The position numbers were made by a program, and so were the translations under genes. Below are positions 41,965 to 50,488 of a stretch of 64,000 nt of DNA, in pieces. The notes below the pieces were generated by a model, which worked only from the letters and a program-made list of their open reading frames with translations, was not told the DNA's origin and made no database searches. Source of the stretch: Chryseobacterium formosense (GTDB taxonomy: Bacteria > Bacteroidota > Bacteroidia > Flavobacteriales > Weeksellaceae); NCBI RefSeq assembly GCF_900116415.1, contig NZ_FPAP01000008.1:1-64000 (forward strand), in the 5' to 3' direction. Each line of letters opens with the position of its first letter. The stretch's first letter is position 1.

Positions 41965-44868
41965 TTAGAAATTAAAGTTTAAACCCATCATATATACTTT
42001 CGCATTAGGATATGCTCCGTAATCGGTACCGTCTGACTGCACAGATTCAGGGTTGTAACCTCCGTAATAATGATCTTTTCGCCATACATTTTCTAAACTT
42101 ACATAGAGTCTCAGGTTTGATATTTTCAGTTTTTCAACCAATTCCTGTGGGAAGTTGTAACCCAACGTCACATTTTTCAGCTGAATGTAAGTGGCATCAT
42201 ACAACCATCTTGTATCTAAAAGGCTTCCTGTAGTTCCGTCCAATCTTGGGGTTTTTCCGTCTCCCGGATTTTCATCGGAACGCCAACGGTTTGCCCAGTT
42301 GCCCATCACATTGTTTGTAGTTCCCATACTGGTGCGATCGATTGCACGACCTAATAAAGCATAGCTATAGCCTCCTTTTTGTCCCTGGAAGAATAATGAA
42401 AGATCAAATCCTTTAAAAGAAAATGTATTGGTGAATCCCCAATAATAATCAGGAGTCGGACTACCAATGATATGACGGTCATTTTCGTCAATTTTACCAT
42501 CTCCGTTAAAATCTCTGTACTTCACATCTCCGGCAATTGCACCGTTGGTTTTTGCAACAGCTGAATTATTGATGTCTGCTGTAGACAATACTCCTATTGC
42601 TTCATAAAGGTAAAAAGAGTTCAGCTCTTCACCTACCTGGATAATGTTGGTAAGGTCGCTAAAGCCTGTAGGAATTGGTTTGTTATTACTTCCCAACTGC
42701 AGTACTTTATTGCTGTTGAATGAGATATTTGCAGAAGTATTCCACTTGAATGCTCCTGTTAAGTTTTTTGTATTTAATTCTAATTCCAGACCTTTATTCT
42801 GAACAGAGCCTACGTTTCTCCACATCGTTGTATAGCCTGTTGTTGCAAGTATCGGTTCCTGCAGAAGAAGATCTTTGGTTTTTTTAATATAATAATCTGC
42901 CGTTAAATTAATTCTGTTGAATAATCCCAGTTCAAGACCAAAATCTGATGATTGTGTTTTTTCCCAGGTTAGATCAGGATTTTCAATCGTATTAGGTATT
43001 AAACCGTTTGATAAATTTCCTCCAAAAGAGTAATTTCCTCCTGCCAATGTTCCGAAAGCACGGTAATCTCCAATGGAATTGTTTCCGTTTTCTCCCCAAC
43101 TGTATCTCAATTTTAGGTTGCTCAGCCAGCTTATATCTTTCAAAAATTCTTCTTCATCGATCTTCCAGGCTCCACCAAATGCGGCGAAAGTTCCCCAAAG
43201 ATTATTCCAGCCAAATCTTGAAGATCCATCTCTACGAACACTTGCTGATAACATATATTTCTTTTTGTAGTCGTAGTTCACACGACCAAACATTGAAACC
43301 AACATCCATTCTGAAGCGGTATATTCTGAATTTAACACCGATGCAGACTGCGTAAAGTTGAATGTTTTAAGATCATCATTCGCAAAGCCTTTGTTACGGT
43401 TGTACTGTGATGTTGTTCTGTAATTTTCTGCACTGTAACCCGCAAGAGCAGCAATGCTGTGATTTCCGAAGGTCTTTTTATAGTTTAATAAAGCTTCTCC
43501 TAAATATCTGTTGTAATTTATTGTTCTTCGGCTCGCAATACTTACCTGTCCCGGAATATTTGTTACCAAATTAAATGTTGGGATATAACCTGTATTGGTA
43601 TTGAAATTATTCGTTGCTCCTCCTGAGATTTTAAAATTTAAATCCGGAGTAATGTCGTAAGACATATATAAGCTGGATAATAAACGAAATTCATCCGTAT
43701 CATTTGTTGTATTTTCTAAAATACCTATCGGGCTTTGTGTAGAACCCGCCCATCTGTATTGAAGGTTTTTCCAGAAGTTGGTGTAAAGTCCTGCAGATAA
43801 TTCTGCTACAGGAACCATTGAAAGCATTTTGTGCGCTGCATTATCTTTTCCGTCTACTGCAGCTCCGTAGCTTTGGGAATAACTTGGTCGTAAGGTAACT
43901 CCGGCCTTCCATTTATCTGAAATATTAACATCGATGGCTGCACTTAGATTAAATCTGTTGAAACCTGTATTCAAAGCCAATCCTTCCTGATCAAAATAAG
44001 CTGCCGAAATAGCATATTTCATATTTTTATTTCCGCCTCTTACTGCTAATTGATAGTTCTGAATGGCTGCCGGACGATAAAACTCATCCTGCCAATCGAT
44101 ATATGCCACCTGATTGGTTCCCCATCTAGGATCAATCATATAGGTGATATTGGCTAAATTATAATCGTAGGTATTTGCTAAGTTGAAATAACTTGCTCTT
44201 TTTTCATAGCTGTCGGATGCAGAATTCCCCGGAGCTAAAGCTTCCCATCTTTTATTGATGGCTTCTGTCGCATAATCAATCCACTCTGCACTGTTCATTA
44301 TATCGAGCTTTTTTTCGATGGTCTGAACACCATAATACTGAGAGAATGAGAATGACGGTTTTCCTGAAGCTCCTTTTTTAGTAGTCACAATAACAACTCC
44401 ATTTGAACCTCTCGATCCGTACATTGCTGTAGATGCGGCATCTTTTAATACTTCAATCGATTGCACATCATCAGGAGAAACATTTGCCATATCATCGGCA
44501 ACCATCCCGTCGATTACATAAAGAGGTGAATTACTTGCCGATATTGAAGCTGAACCACGAACTCTGATCTCTAAAGGTTCACCGGGTTTTCCTGTCGTAG
44601 AACGGGTTTTTACCCCTGCAATCTGTCCGGTTAGAGCCTGATCAACTCTGGCAATCGGGCGGTCTTTGAAACTTTCGGCATTTACCCTTCCTACAGATCC
44701 GGTAACTTCTCCTTTTTTCTGAGTTCCGTAAGCAATAATGACTACTTCCTCAATATCTTTAGTCTTTTTCGTTGTATCCTTAGCCACACCGTTCGTCTGG
44801 TTTTCCTGTGCGAATACTAAGTTAACAGTACCGATTAAAAGACCGAGCGTAATTATCGTCTTTTTCAT
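41965..44868 (-). CDS. susC: SusC/RagA-family TonB-linked outer-membrane transporter
   Basis: TonB-dependent outer-membrane channel paired with SusD. A signal peptide (1-20) and a TonB-box-like EEVVIIAYGTQ lead straight into the plug (VDQALTGQIAGVKTRSTTGKPGEPLEIRVRGSAS, SIEVLKDAASTAMYGSRGSNGVVIVTTKKG), then a 22-strand-type barrel with the terminal Phe (MGLNFNF). At 967 residues it lacks the N-terminal carboxypeptidase-D-like domain that many SusC proteins carry. The substrate is unknown. Confidence 0.92.
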   Translation of the reverse strand: MKKTIITLGLLIGTVNLVFAQENQTNGVAKDTTKKTKDIEEVVIIAYGTQKKGEVTGSVGRVNAESFKDRPIARVDQALTGQIAGVKTRSTTGKPGEPLEIRVRGSASISASNSPLYVIDGMVADDMANVSPDDVQSIEVLKDAASTAMYGSRGSNGVVIVTTKKGASGKPSFSFSQYYGVQTIEKKLDIMNSAEWIDYATEAINKRWEALAPGNSASDSYEKRASYFNLANTYDYNLANITYMIDPRWGTNQVAYIDWQDEFYRPAAIQNYQLAVRGGNKNMKYAISAAYFDQEGLALNTGFNRFNLSAAIDVNISDKWKAGVTLRPSYSQSYGAAVDGKDNAAHKMLSMVPVAELSAGLYTNFWKNLQYRWAGSTQSPIGILENTTNDTDEFRLLSSLYMSYDITPDLNFKISGGATNNFNTNTGYIPTFNLVTNIPGQVSIASRRTINYNRYLGEALLNYKKTFGNHSIAALAGYSAENYRTTSQYNRNKGFANDDLKTFNFTQSASVLNSEYTASEWMLVSMFGRVNYDYKKKYMLSASVRRDGSSRFGWNNLWGTFAAFGGAWKIDEEEFLKDISWLSNLKLRYSWGENGNNSIGDYRAFGTLAGGNYSFGGNLSNGLIPNTIENPDLTWEKTQSSDFGLELGLFNRINLTADYYIKKTKDLLLQEPILATTGYTTMWRNVGSVQNKGLELELNTKNLTGAFKWNTSANISFNSNKVLQLGSNNKPIPTGFSDLTNIIQVGEELNSFYLYEAIGVLSTADINNSAVAKTNGAIAGDVKYRDFNGDGKIDENDRHIIGSPTPDYYWGFTNTFSFKGFDLSLFFQGQKGGYSYALLGRAIDRTSMGTTNNVMGNWANRWRSDENPGDGKTPRLDGTTGSLLDTRWLYDATYIQLKNVTLGYNFPQELVEKLKISNLRLYVSLENVWRKDHYYGGYNPESVQSDGTDYGAYPNAKVYMMGLNFNF

Positions 44869-45193
44869 GTATACGTTGTGATTGGTTTAAAAATTTTTTA
44901 CTTGTTTTATATGTTCCATTAAAGAATCGGATCAAAAATTAGAAAAGAATGACAACAATCATCCTTTTTAATTTTCATAAAAGTATAGTTAATGAGTAGT
45001 CTGGCTATCCTGTGGTTACCTGCCAATGTTTCCTTATGAATAAATATTTGTTAAATTAATTATAACAAACTCTCAAAATTCTAACATCAGTGAATAAAAA
45101 ATATGTAGAAACAATAGAATATCAAATTAGAATATTTATGAATTTAAACAGCAATATACTGATGACTCTTAATACCGTTATGCTATATAAATG

Positions 45194-45223
45194 AAAACAG
45201 AATCTTCGGGAAGATTCTGTTTT
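45194..45223. terminator. Orphan intrinsic terminator hairpin
   Basis: Thirteen-nt arms (aaaacagaatctt/aagattctgtttt) with a cggg tetraloop and A/T-runs on both sides. No gene ends beside it, so it must close a small transcript or a read-through from the tRNA locus. Confidence 0.75.
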
Positions 45224-45732
45224 TCTATTAATAAAACGTAAATGTTGGTGTCTATCTTGATTTTATATTCATTTAATAGTATTTTCATTAATTGTAGAGA
45301 ACAGGGCTCATTCCCTAGATAATATGAACCCTGATGTTCTACATGAAAACTGAATGATGAAAATTATTATGTAATGATTTGGTGTTTCATTTATTTATGG
45401 CAAATATATTATCACAAAATTTTATTGGCAAGTACATGTCGGAATCATTTATAAATAATGACGTAAAAATTTGTAAAAATTGCAATAAAATAAAATTTCA
45501 AACAATTCATTTTCAAACAATTAAATAAATACTAAATATTTTACTAATCATCCTACAAACGAAGCACGCAAAAATTATAAAATCATAAAAAATTCTGATT
45601 GTACCTTTGAAAAACAATTTTAAACGTAAAAAAAATTTGGTTTAATAAGAAGATTAATAATCAATACGGATCAGAAATCCAAAGGATCAAATACAAAACT
45701 TAGGAAGAAAATAAAAATGTATTTGCAAAAAA

Positions 45733-45759
45733 AATCCTGTTTCTTAATGAAACAGGATT
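45733..45759 (-). terminator. Terminator of the ancestral tRNA-Asp gene
   Basis: Eleven-nt arms (45733-45743, aatcctgtttc; 45749-45759) with a T-run when read on the minus strand. It directly follows the tRNA 3'-end fragment at 45760-45776. Confidence 0.75.
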
Positions 45760-45776
45760 GCGATCCGGACGGGACT
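45760..45776 (-). other. tRNA-Asp 3'-end fragment, candidate attachment site
   Basis: On the minus strand this reads AGTCCCGTCCGGATCGC: T-stem strand CCCGT, acceptor strand CCGGATC, discriminator G, as expected for tRNA-Asp. Upstream of it the sequence departs from any tRNA (no T-loop TTCGA or anticodon arm). An intrinsic terminator follows immediately. This is the pattern left at the distal end of an element that integrates into the 3' end of a tRNA gene; the intact tRNA-Asp would be expected at the other end, beyond position 64000. Confidence 0.65.
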
Positions 45777-45830
45777 TGTTCTTTTAAAAAAAACTCCCTA
45801 TCCATAAGCTTTATGCCGAACTCTCGTTTT

Positions 45831-45851
45831 TAGGTCACTGAATAGGTCACT
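45831..45851. repeat. Pair of 9-bp direct repeats beside the att-like site
   Basis: TAGGTCACT occurs at 45831-45839 and 45843-45851, a 12-bp period. Short direct repeats about 60-90 bp inside an att core are the usual binding (arm-type) sites for tyrosine recombinases or excision factors, so they support the integration reading. Confidence 0.5.
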
Positions 45852-45889
45852 ATTCTAAACAAGATTGAGACTGTTTGTTTTTTCTGGTG

Positions 45890-45920
45890 CAAATATAAGT
45901 CTTTTTTTAGTTTTTCCAAA
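45890..45920 (-). promoter_or_regulatory. Consensus promoter at the island junction
   Basis: On the minus strand, TTTG, exactly 19 nt, then TATATTTG (45890-45897): a textbook Bacteroidetes sigma-ABfr promoter. Transcription would run left across the direct repeats and tRNA fragment to the terminator at 45733, giving an RNA of about 150 nt with no ORF. Confidence 0.6.
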
Positions 45921-46295
45921 AAAAAGACAATTTTTAATAGCTAAATTTCACTAAAACTCACACAGTCAAAGACAAAATTACTCTTCCTATTTTTTATTTC
46001 TAAAAAATAAACATCTCTATATTAACAATCACCATGATATATTTAGGCAATTATATATTTGAATTTATCAAATAAACATAATATTACTTAGTCTATAAAC
46101 TCGTTTATTTATCAACAAATATCAAAATTATTTTTATTATACAAAATTACAATTTGACACATTCGAGTATATTGTTACCTTAATTAGAATTCCATATCTG
46201 AAACATAGCCAAAAAAATAAAAACCATAAGAAATTCACATTTTTATTGGAGGTATTCTTTAGATTAAAAAATTAAGGATTGCAAATCCGAATAGA

Positions 46296-46946
46296 CTATA
46301 ACAAAACTTTATTTGTTTCTACTGTATAATGCGCACTGCTTTGCTCAAAATTAAAAGGATCAGCCATAACCAAATTCAGATTATTGAAGTATTCACTTTC
46401 TATCCATAAAATAAGGGGATTTGCATCGGAAATGTTATATTTTTTATGTCCAACACCATTCTTATAATTCAGGGAATTTAATATTGGATGTGGTAGCAAC
46501 GGTGCAGCACTTCCAAAATAATAAAAATGTTTAGATAACAAAACATTGGATGACTTAGTATCTCTATCACGATTATATTCATTCAAACTACCATCGGAAT
46601 GGCTATGGTGTGAAAACGCTTGAGACCATATTCCCGTTACCTTGTCACGATGATAAATGTTATCTCCAACTACCATTCTTTTGCTACCATTTCTAACGGG
46701 TTTTTTATCTTTATAAATAGGATTCTCCCAATATTCATTAAAAGTAATTTTCGATGTTACTTTCATTGCAAAAACACATTTTCCAGTGGAATTCAAGTTT
46801 CTTCCTCCCATTCCAATAACCCAGTCACCGATTGAAGCAGAATTTCTGATGCGCGGTTTACAAGTTGCCAGTGAACAAATACCATGAAATGGGTTCGGTG
46901 CAAAACCAAAATCACGATCAACAACATATAGAAAAACTTTAGCCAT
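46296..46946 (-). CDS. Nmad2-type nucleotide-modification-associated protein
   Basis: 216 residues that match the Nmad2 pattern as I know it: VFLYVVDRDFGFAPNPFHGICSLATCKPRIRNSASIGDWVIGMGG at the start, then CVFAMKV, GDNIYHRD and SKHFYYFGSAAPLLP. Nmad2 was named by Iyer and Aravind as a domain found with enzymes for DNA/nucleotide base hypermodification; its own activity is unproven. It is the last gene of the operon that starts with the MazG-like gene at 49318, 8 bp after the TIR gene. Confidence 0.8.
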   Translation of the reverse strand: MAKVFLYVVDRDFGFAPNPFHGICSLATCKPRIRNSASIGDWVIGMGGRNLNSTGKCVFAMKVTSKITFNEYWENPIYKDKKPVRNGSKRMVVGDNIYHRDKVTGIWSQAFSHHSHSDGSLNEYNRDRDTKSSNVLLSKHFYYFGSAAPLLPHPILNSLNYKNGVGHKKYNISDANPLILWIESEYFNNLNLVMADPFNFEQSSAHYTVETNKVLL

Positions 46947-46954
46947 AATTTAAT

Positions 46955-47449
46955 TTAACAGTTAGTTGCAGTTGTAGAATTAGTAGCCGGACGATTAGCT
47001 CCACCCGGATTTTGAAACGAATTACTCCCATCAATAGCTGATATTATACTATCTGTATTCCAGGCCACAATTGCTGAACCATACTTTTCTAAACTTGGAG
47101 GTATATCTGCTTCTGTGCCACCTCTAACGTAGACACCAACTATTCGTTTACCTTGTTCATTTGCCTTATCAATTTCCCAATTCACCCACGGTCTAGAATG
47201 TGTATTTTTACCAATCAAAACAACAACGGTGCTTGACCAGGAAATTTTCATTCTGAGCACACGACGGATTGCCTCTTCGCTTACACGTTTCTGCTCCATT
47301 CTTATTTGATTATCTTTATTTAATCGAATGGAGCTATTACGGACATCATAACCTTTTGAACTCAAAAGCTTTGTTAATTTACTTATTTCCGCATCATCTT
47401 TTGAATGATGACTTATGAAAAGATGTCTTCTGTTTGATTGTGTTGCCAT
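46955..47449 (-). CDS. TIR-domain protein, ThsB/MTH538 type
   Basis: 164 residues. The TIR fold spans about 8-125: HLFISHHSKDDAEISKLTKLLSSKGYDVRNSSI, SSTVVVLIGKNTHSRPWVNWEIDKANEQGKRIVGVYVRG. The Glu in WVNWEI is at the catalytic-Glu position of NAD-consuming TIRs, so NAD+ cleavage or production of a cADPR-type signal is likely. The last 25 residues are Ser/Thr/Asn-rich and disordered. The start overlaps the aGPT-Pplase-like gene by 37 bp. It is not the Thoeris pair: no ThsA (Sir2-SLOG) gene is present. Confidence 0.85.
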   Translation of the reverse strand: MATQSNRRHLFISHHSKDDAEISKLTKLLSSKGYDVRNSSIRLNKDNQIRMEQKRVSEEAIRRVLRMKISWSSTVVVLIGKNTHSRPWVNWEIDKANEQGKRIVGVYVRGGTEADIPPSLEKYGSAIVAWNTDSIISAIDGSNSFQNPGGANRPATNSTTATNC

Positions 47450-48423
47450 TTTAAATCTATTTTTTCATTTATGTTCCATTTTGGTGGGAAGAATAATTTG
47501 TATTGTGGTTTAGCCATAGAAAATTTTTGTTTTATTCGTTTACGATCAGTTACTCCTATTACTTCAGGATTAGTCACTCTCAAATATTTATCTACTTCAC
47601 AAAAAAGATTTTGGCAGTCTATCAATTGTAATTCTCTACCCCATAAATTTGGATGTTCTATTTGTAAACGGTCAAATTCTTCACTCTGATTTTCAGCCAT
47701 CATTTTTATAACATCCTCAAATGAGTAGTCACCGAGTGAGCTAAAACATTTTTTAATACCATTTTTGGCACCTGGGCCTGCTACTACAAAATCCATTTCA
47801 GAAAAATTTATCAGAGTGCTATAATTCAAATCTATTGTGTACTGGAATGCAAGAAAATTTCCAATTGATGGATATCTTAACAACAATTCGTAAACTTGGC
47901 TTAAACTGTTACAACCCATTACTTTTTGAAATAGATTATCATCAATCATTTTTTGAATAAGTGCCAAATGATTAGTGTGCTTAAGTGTATGTCCAAACGC
48001 ACTTCCTGCGGAAGGCATAATATATGCAGCTGAATATATAGCTGTTTTTCTTTGTAATTCTTCTTTTAAGATTAAGTCATAATCTTTAAATTTGAAGGAG
48101 TTTATATCAATTGATCCAATTTTTTCTTCCAAACATTGGTATGTCTCAATTTTGTTGAAAATTTTGAATAAAATTGTTTTAAAAAAAATTTCTTGATAAT
48201 CTCCACCATCATATTGTAATCCTATAAGATATTGGCTTACCCGATCCGATGCCCGGAATACATTTGTAAATCTGTGGTTACAAATAACATTATCAGAAGT
48301 CCACGGACCTCTTGGGTTATTTAAACGATTAATAAAAACTTCAAATCGCTTTGCTGCGAAAATCCAATATTTATCATAAACAATTGACTTTTTTGGTTTG
48401 TTCAGGGCAGTATAGTGTATCAT
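47413..48423 (-). CDS. aGPT-Pplase-like protein (alpha-glutamyl/putrescinyl thymine pyrophosphorylase clade)
   Basis: 336 residues. The start YDKYWIFAAKRFEVFINRLNNPRGPWTSDNVICNHRFTNVFRASDRVSQYLI is characteristic of the aGPT-Pplase family (glycosylase-like helix-hairpin-helix fold; in phages these enzymes act on modified thymines). Also visible: a helix-hairpin-helix type turn, LLRYPSIGNFLAFQYTIDLNYS, and a GPGAKNGIKKCF motif like glycosylases. The function in this context is not known. It overlaps the MazG-like gene by 50 bp and the TIR gene by 37 bp. Many databases label such proteins 'nucleotide kinase domain'. Confidence 0.8.
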   Translation of the reverse strand: MIHYTALNKPKKSIVYDKYWIFAAKRFEVFINRLNNPRGPWTSDNVICNHRFTNVFRASDRVSQYLIGLQYDGGDYQEIFFKTILFKIFNKIETYQCLEEKIGSIDINSFKFKDYDLILKEELQRKTAIYSAAYIMPSAGSAFGHTLKHTNHLALIQKMIDDNLFQKVMGCNSLSQVYELLLRYPSIGNFLAFQYTIDLNYSTLINFSEMDFVVAGPGAKNGIKKCFSSLGDYSFEDVIKMMAENQSEEFDRLQIEHPNLWGRELQLIDCQNLFCEVDKYLRVTNPEVIGVTDRKRIKQKFSMAKPQYKLFFPPKWNINEKIDLKWQHNQTEDIFS

Positions 48424-49318
48424 TCTTTGTCTTTTTTTCTAAGAATTCTAATTTACGTTCTTTTGGGGATACGCAAATTCTCCCACCTTTATTTTCTACA
48501 ATTTGATGAAATACTTTATAAGACTGTATAATAGCTTGTTCCCATTGATAAGAACTGACAGAAGAAACTTCAAGATTGACGACCAGTTGTTTAATCGTGT
48601 TTAAAAGTTCGGTATCGATCCTATCGCTTTCTTTCAACATTTTATTTTTTGTTGCATAATTGTAAACGATTAGCGTTATTGCTTCTTCTGCAACTTGTGG
48701 TCGACCTCTATCTTGTGCATCTAAAACTAGTGGATGCCTTTTTCTCTTAAGCTTCATTAAGTGTCGCATTACCGGAGACCAACCTAAGAACGCAATATGT
48801 CCTAGATGAAAAATGTCGTGAAAACGATAATCATTCGGAACACTGGAATTATCAGTTAACGGGTCTCCAAGCTGAACAAAATTTCCATCACTTTTCTCCC
48901 AAATCATTTTCACTTCCAAAATGCCATTCTCATTTATATTTTCAATAAATTCTACAACAAATTCATCAGGGAACTGTTCGATATATTTTTCATCAAAACG
49001 AGGAATGCTTTTTAAATCTATTATATCAAAACGATCTTTAACTTTGTCTAGATTTCGTACAGCTATTTCCTCAAGTTCTATATTGTGATGTGAAGCTATT
49101 GCAGATATATACCACAAAACATCTCCTAATTCATCAGTAAGTTTATCCCTATAACTGTCAAACCCTTTTCCATCTCTAATTAATTTTTTCAATGTGGTTA
49201 GTACAGATCCTGCTTCTCCGGCAAGCCCCAAAAAACCCAAGAAAAAGTTTTCCTGATCTTTAGAATTATAAGATTGTAATGTGGAACTAGCTGTTTTTTG
49301 ATATTCATTCAGTGTCAT
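48374..49318 (-). CDS. MazG-like NTP pyrophosphohydrolase
   Basis: 314 residues. The first 100 show a MazG nucleotide pyrophosphohydrolase fold: GLAGEAGSVLTTLKKLIRDG, then DELGDVLWYISAIASHHNIEL, with acidic metal-binding residues. Residues 100-314 are a second region (FHLGHIAFLGWSPVMRHLMKLKRKR, EEAITLIVYNYA) that also occurs in MazG-fused proteins. It likely hydrolyses NTP or modified nucleotides. First gene of the operon; a 214-bp divergent region separates it from the hydrolase/protease pair. Confidence 0.82.
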   Translation of the reverse strand: MTLNEYQKTASSTLQSYNSKDQENFFLGFLGLAGEAGSVLTTLKKLIRDGKGFDSYRDKLTDELGDVLWYISAIASHHNIELEEIAVRNLDKVKDRFDIIDLKSIPRFDEKYIEQFPDEFVVEFIENINENGILEVKMIWEKSDGNFVQLGDPLTDNSSVPNDYRFHDIFHLGHIAFLGWSPVMRHLMKLKRKRHPLVLDAQDRGRPQVAEEAITLIVYNYATKNKMLKESDRIDTELLNTIKQLVVNLEVSSVSSYQWEQAIIQSYKVFHQIVENKGGRICVSPKERKLEFLEKKTKNDTLYCPEQTKKVNCL

Positions 49319-49532
49319 AAGTTAAAGTTAAGAATTAATTTCTATACAACTTTACTAGTATGGGAAATAAACCCAAATATATCTACCAGTTCGAAATTGC
49401 AAAATATATTCAAATAGAAATATATAGCACATCTAACTAAAAAAAATTAAATTACCAACGATACTTTAATGTTGTGAATATTATAAGATATATTTATATT
49501 TATTTTTACTAAAACTAATACTTTAAGGTATC

Positions 49533-50486
49533 ATGAAAACTAAAAAGAAAATCCATATAACTTTCATTCATGGAATTGCTAATAAACCAACAGCAGAAAA
49601 ACTGCTTCTAGAGTGGAAAAATGCATTAGCATCAGATTTTAAGGGTAATGGTGATGACATAGATTTAGATACGATAGGTATTACTACCGCTATGATTTAT
49701 TGGGCAGATGTATTATACGATACTCCCCTCCAAAAACTAGTTTCTAAAGCACTTGAGGCTATGGAACAAGGGGGCTATGAAGATGAAACTATATTAAGTG
49801 ATTTAAAAGACAATTGGAGAGATGAATTGAGTGAAGATGAGAAAAAATTTGTTGAAAGTATTGCGGTAAAAACTTTAGCTGATGTTCCCGATCCAACTCT
49901 CGATGAATTGTCTAAAATTTCTAATAAAATGGAACGATTTCCTATACCATGGGTTTTGAAAAAAACCTTGATGGCTTATTTCCTTCGAGACGTTCATCAT
50001 TATCTTTTTAATAAAGAATTTAGTCCTAGAAATGGCATTACTTATCAAGTACGGGATGAAATTCGTGATAGGGTAATAAAAATGTTACAAGAAGTTAAAG
50101 CAGATAAGCACATTGTAATAAGTCATAGCATGGGAACTGTGATTATTTATGATTGCCTTAAGAGAGTGAACGAATGCTCTTATATTGACGACTTGATTAC
50201 TATTGGTAGTCCACTTGGTTTGGATGAAATTCAGGATAAGCTGTCACCAGAATGGACCCGATTCGATGGTTTTCCTAACAAAGTTAAAGGGTCATGGATA
50301 AATGTATACGATGGAATGGATCCTGTAGCAATGATGGATGGTAATATTGATAATGATTATAAAAAAAATGGAGAAAAAGTAATTAAGGTTATTAAAGAGA
50401 ATAATTGGGGATCTTGGAGACATGATATTTCCAAGTATCTGCAAATGCCACTTCTTCGTTCTGCTCTTCAAAAATTATTTGATTAA
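49533..50486 (+). CDS. Alpha/beta hydrolase, candidate defence effector
   Basis: 317 residues. Oxyanion region ITFIHGIANKPT, nucleophile elbow IVISHSMGTVIIYD with Ser199, acid in YDGMDPVAMMDG, and His in SWRHDISKYL complete a lipase/esterase-type triad. No signal peptide. Possible substrates are lipids or a peptide or ester link, undetermined. It is 2 bp from the TPR-protease gene, so the two products very likely act together. Confidence 0.82.
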   Translation: MKTKKKIHITFIHGIANKPTAEKLLLEWKNALASDFKGNGDDIDLDTIGITTAMIYWADVLYDTPLQKLVSKALEAMEQGGYEDETILSDLKDNWRDELSEDEKKFVESIAVKTLADVPDPTLDELSKISNKMERFPIPWVLKKTLMAYFLRDVHHYLFNKEFSPRNGITYQVRDEIRDRVIKMLQEVKADKHIVISHSMGTVIIYDCLKRVNECSYIDDLITIGSPLGLDEIQDKLSPEWTRFDGFPNKVKGSWINVYDGMDPVAMMDGNIDNDYKKNGEKVIKVIKENNWGSWRHDISKYLQMPLLRSALQKLFD

Positions 50487-50488
50487 TT

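Larger units (their letters stand above)
44869..46295. other. 1.4-kb gene-free region: susC leader, orphan hairpin, island junction
   Basis: No ORF of note. From right to left on the minus strand: AT-rich sequence (45900-46295); a consensus promoter (45890-45920); two direct repeats TAGGTCACT (45831-45839, 45843-45851); a tRNA-Asp 3' fragment with terminator (45733-45776); AT-rich filler; an orphan hairpin terminator at 45194-45223; then the susC leader (about 44869-45050). The right part is presumed to belong to the integrated island. Confidence 0.6.

Noticed and set aside
42012..43355. Plus-strand ORFs inside susC
   Set aside because: Shadows of the long, well-conserved SusC frame on the minus strand.
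46955..47449. Complete Thoeris system
   Set aside because: Only a ThsB-type TIR is present. No ThsA (Sir2/SLOG) gene is adjacent; the partners are MazG-like, aGPT-Pplase-like and Nmad2 genes instead.
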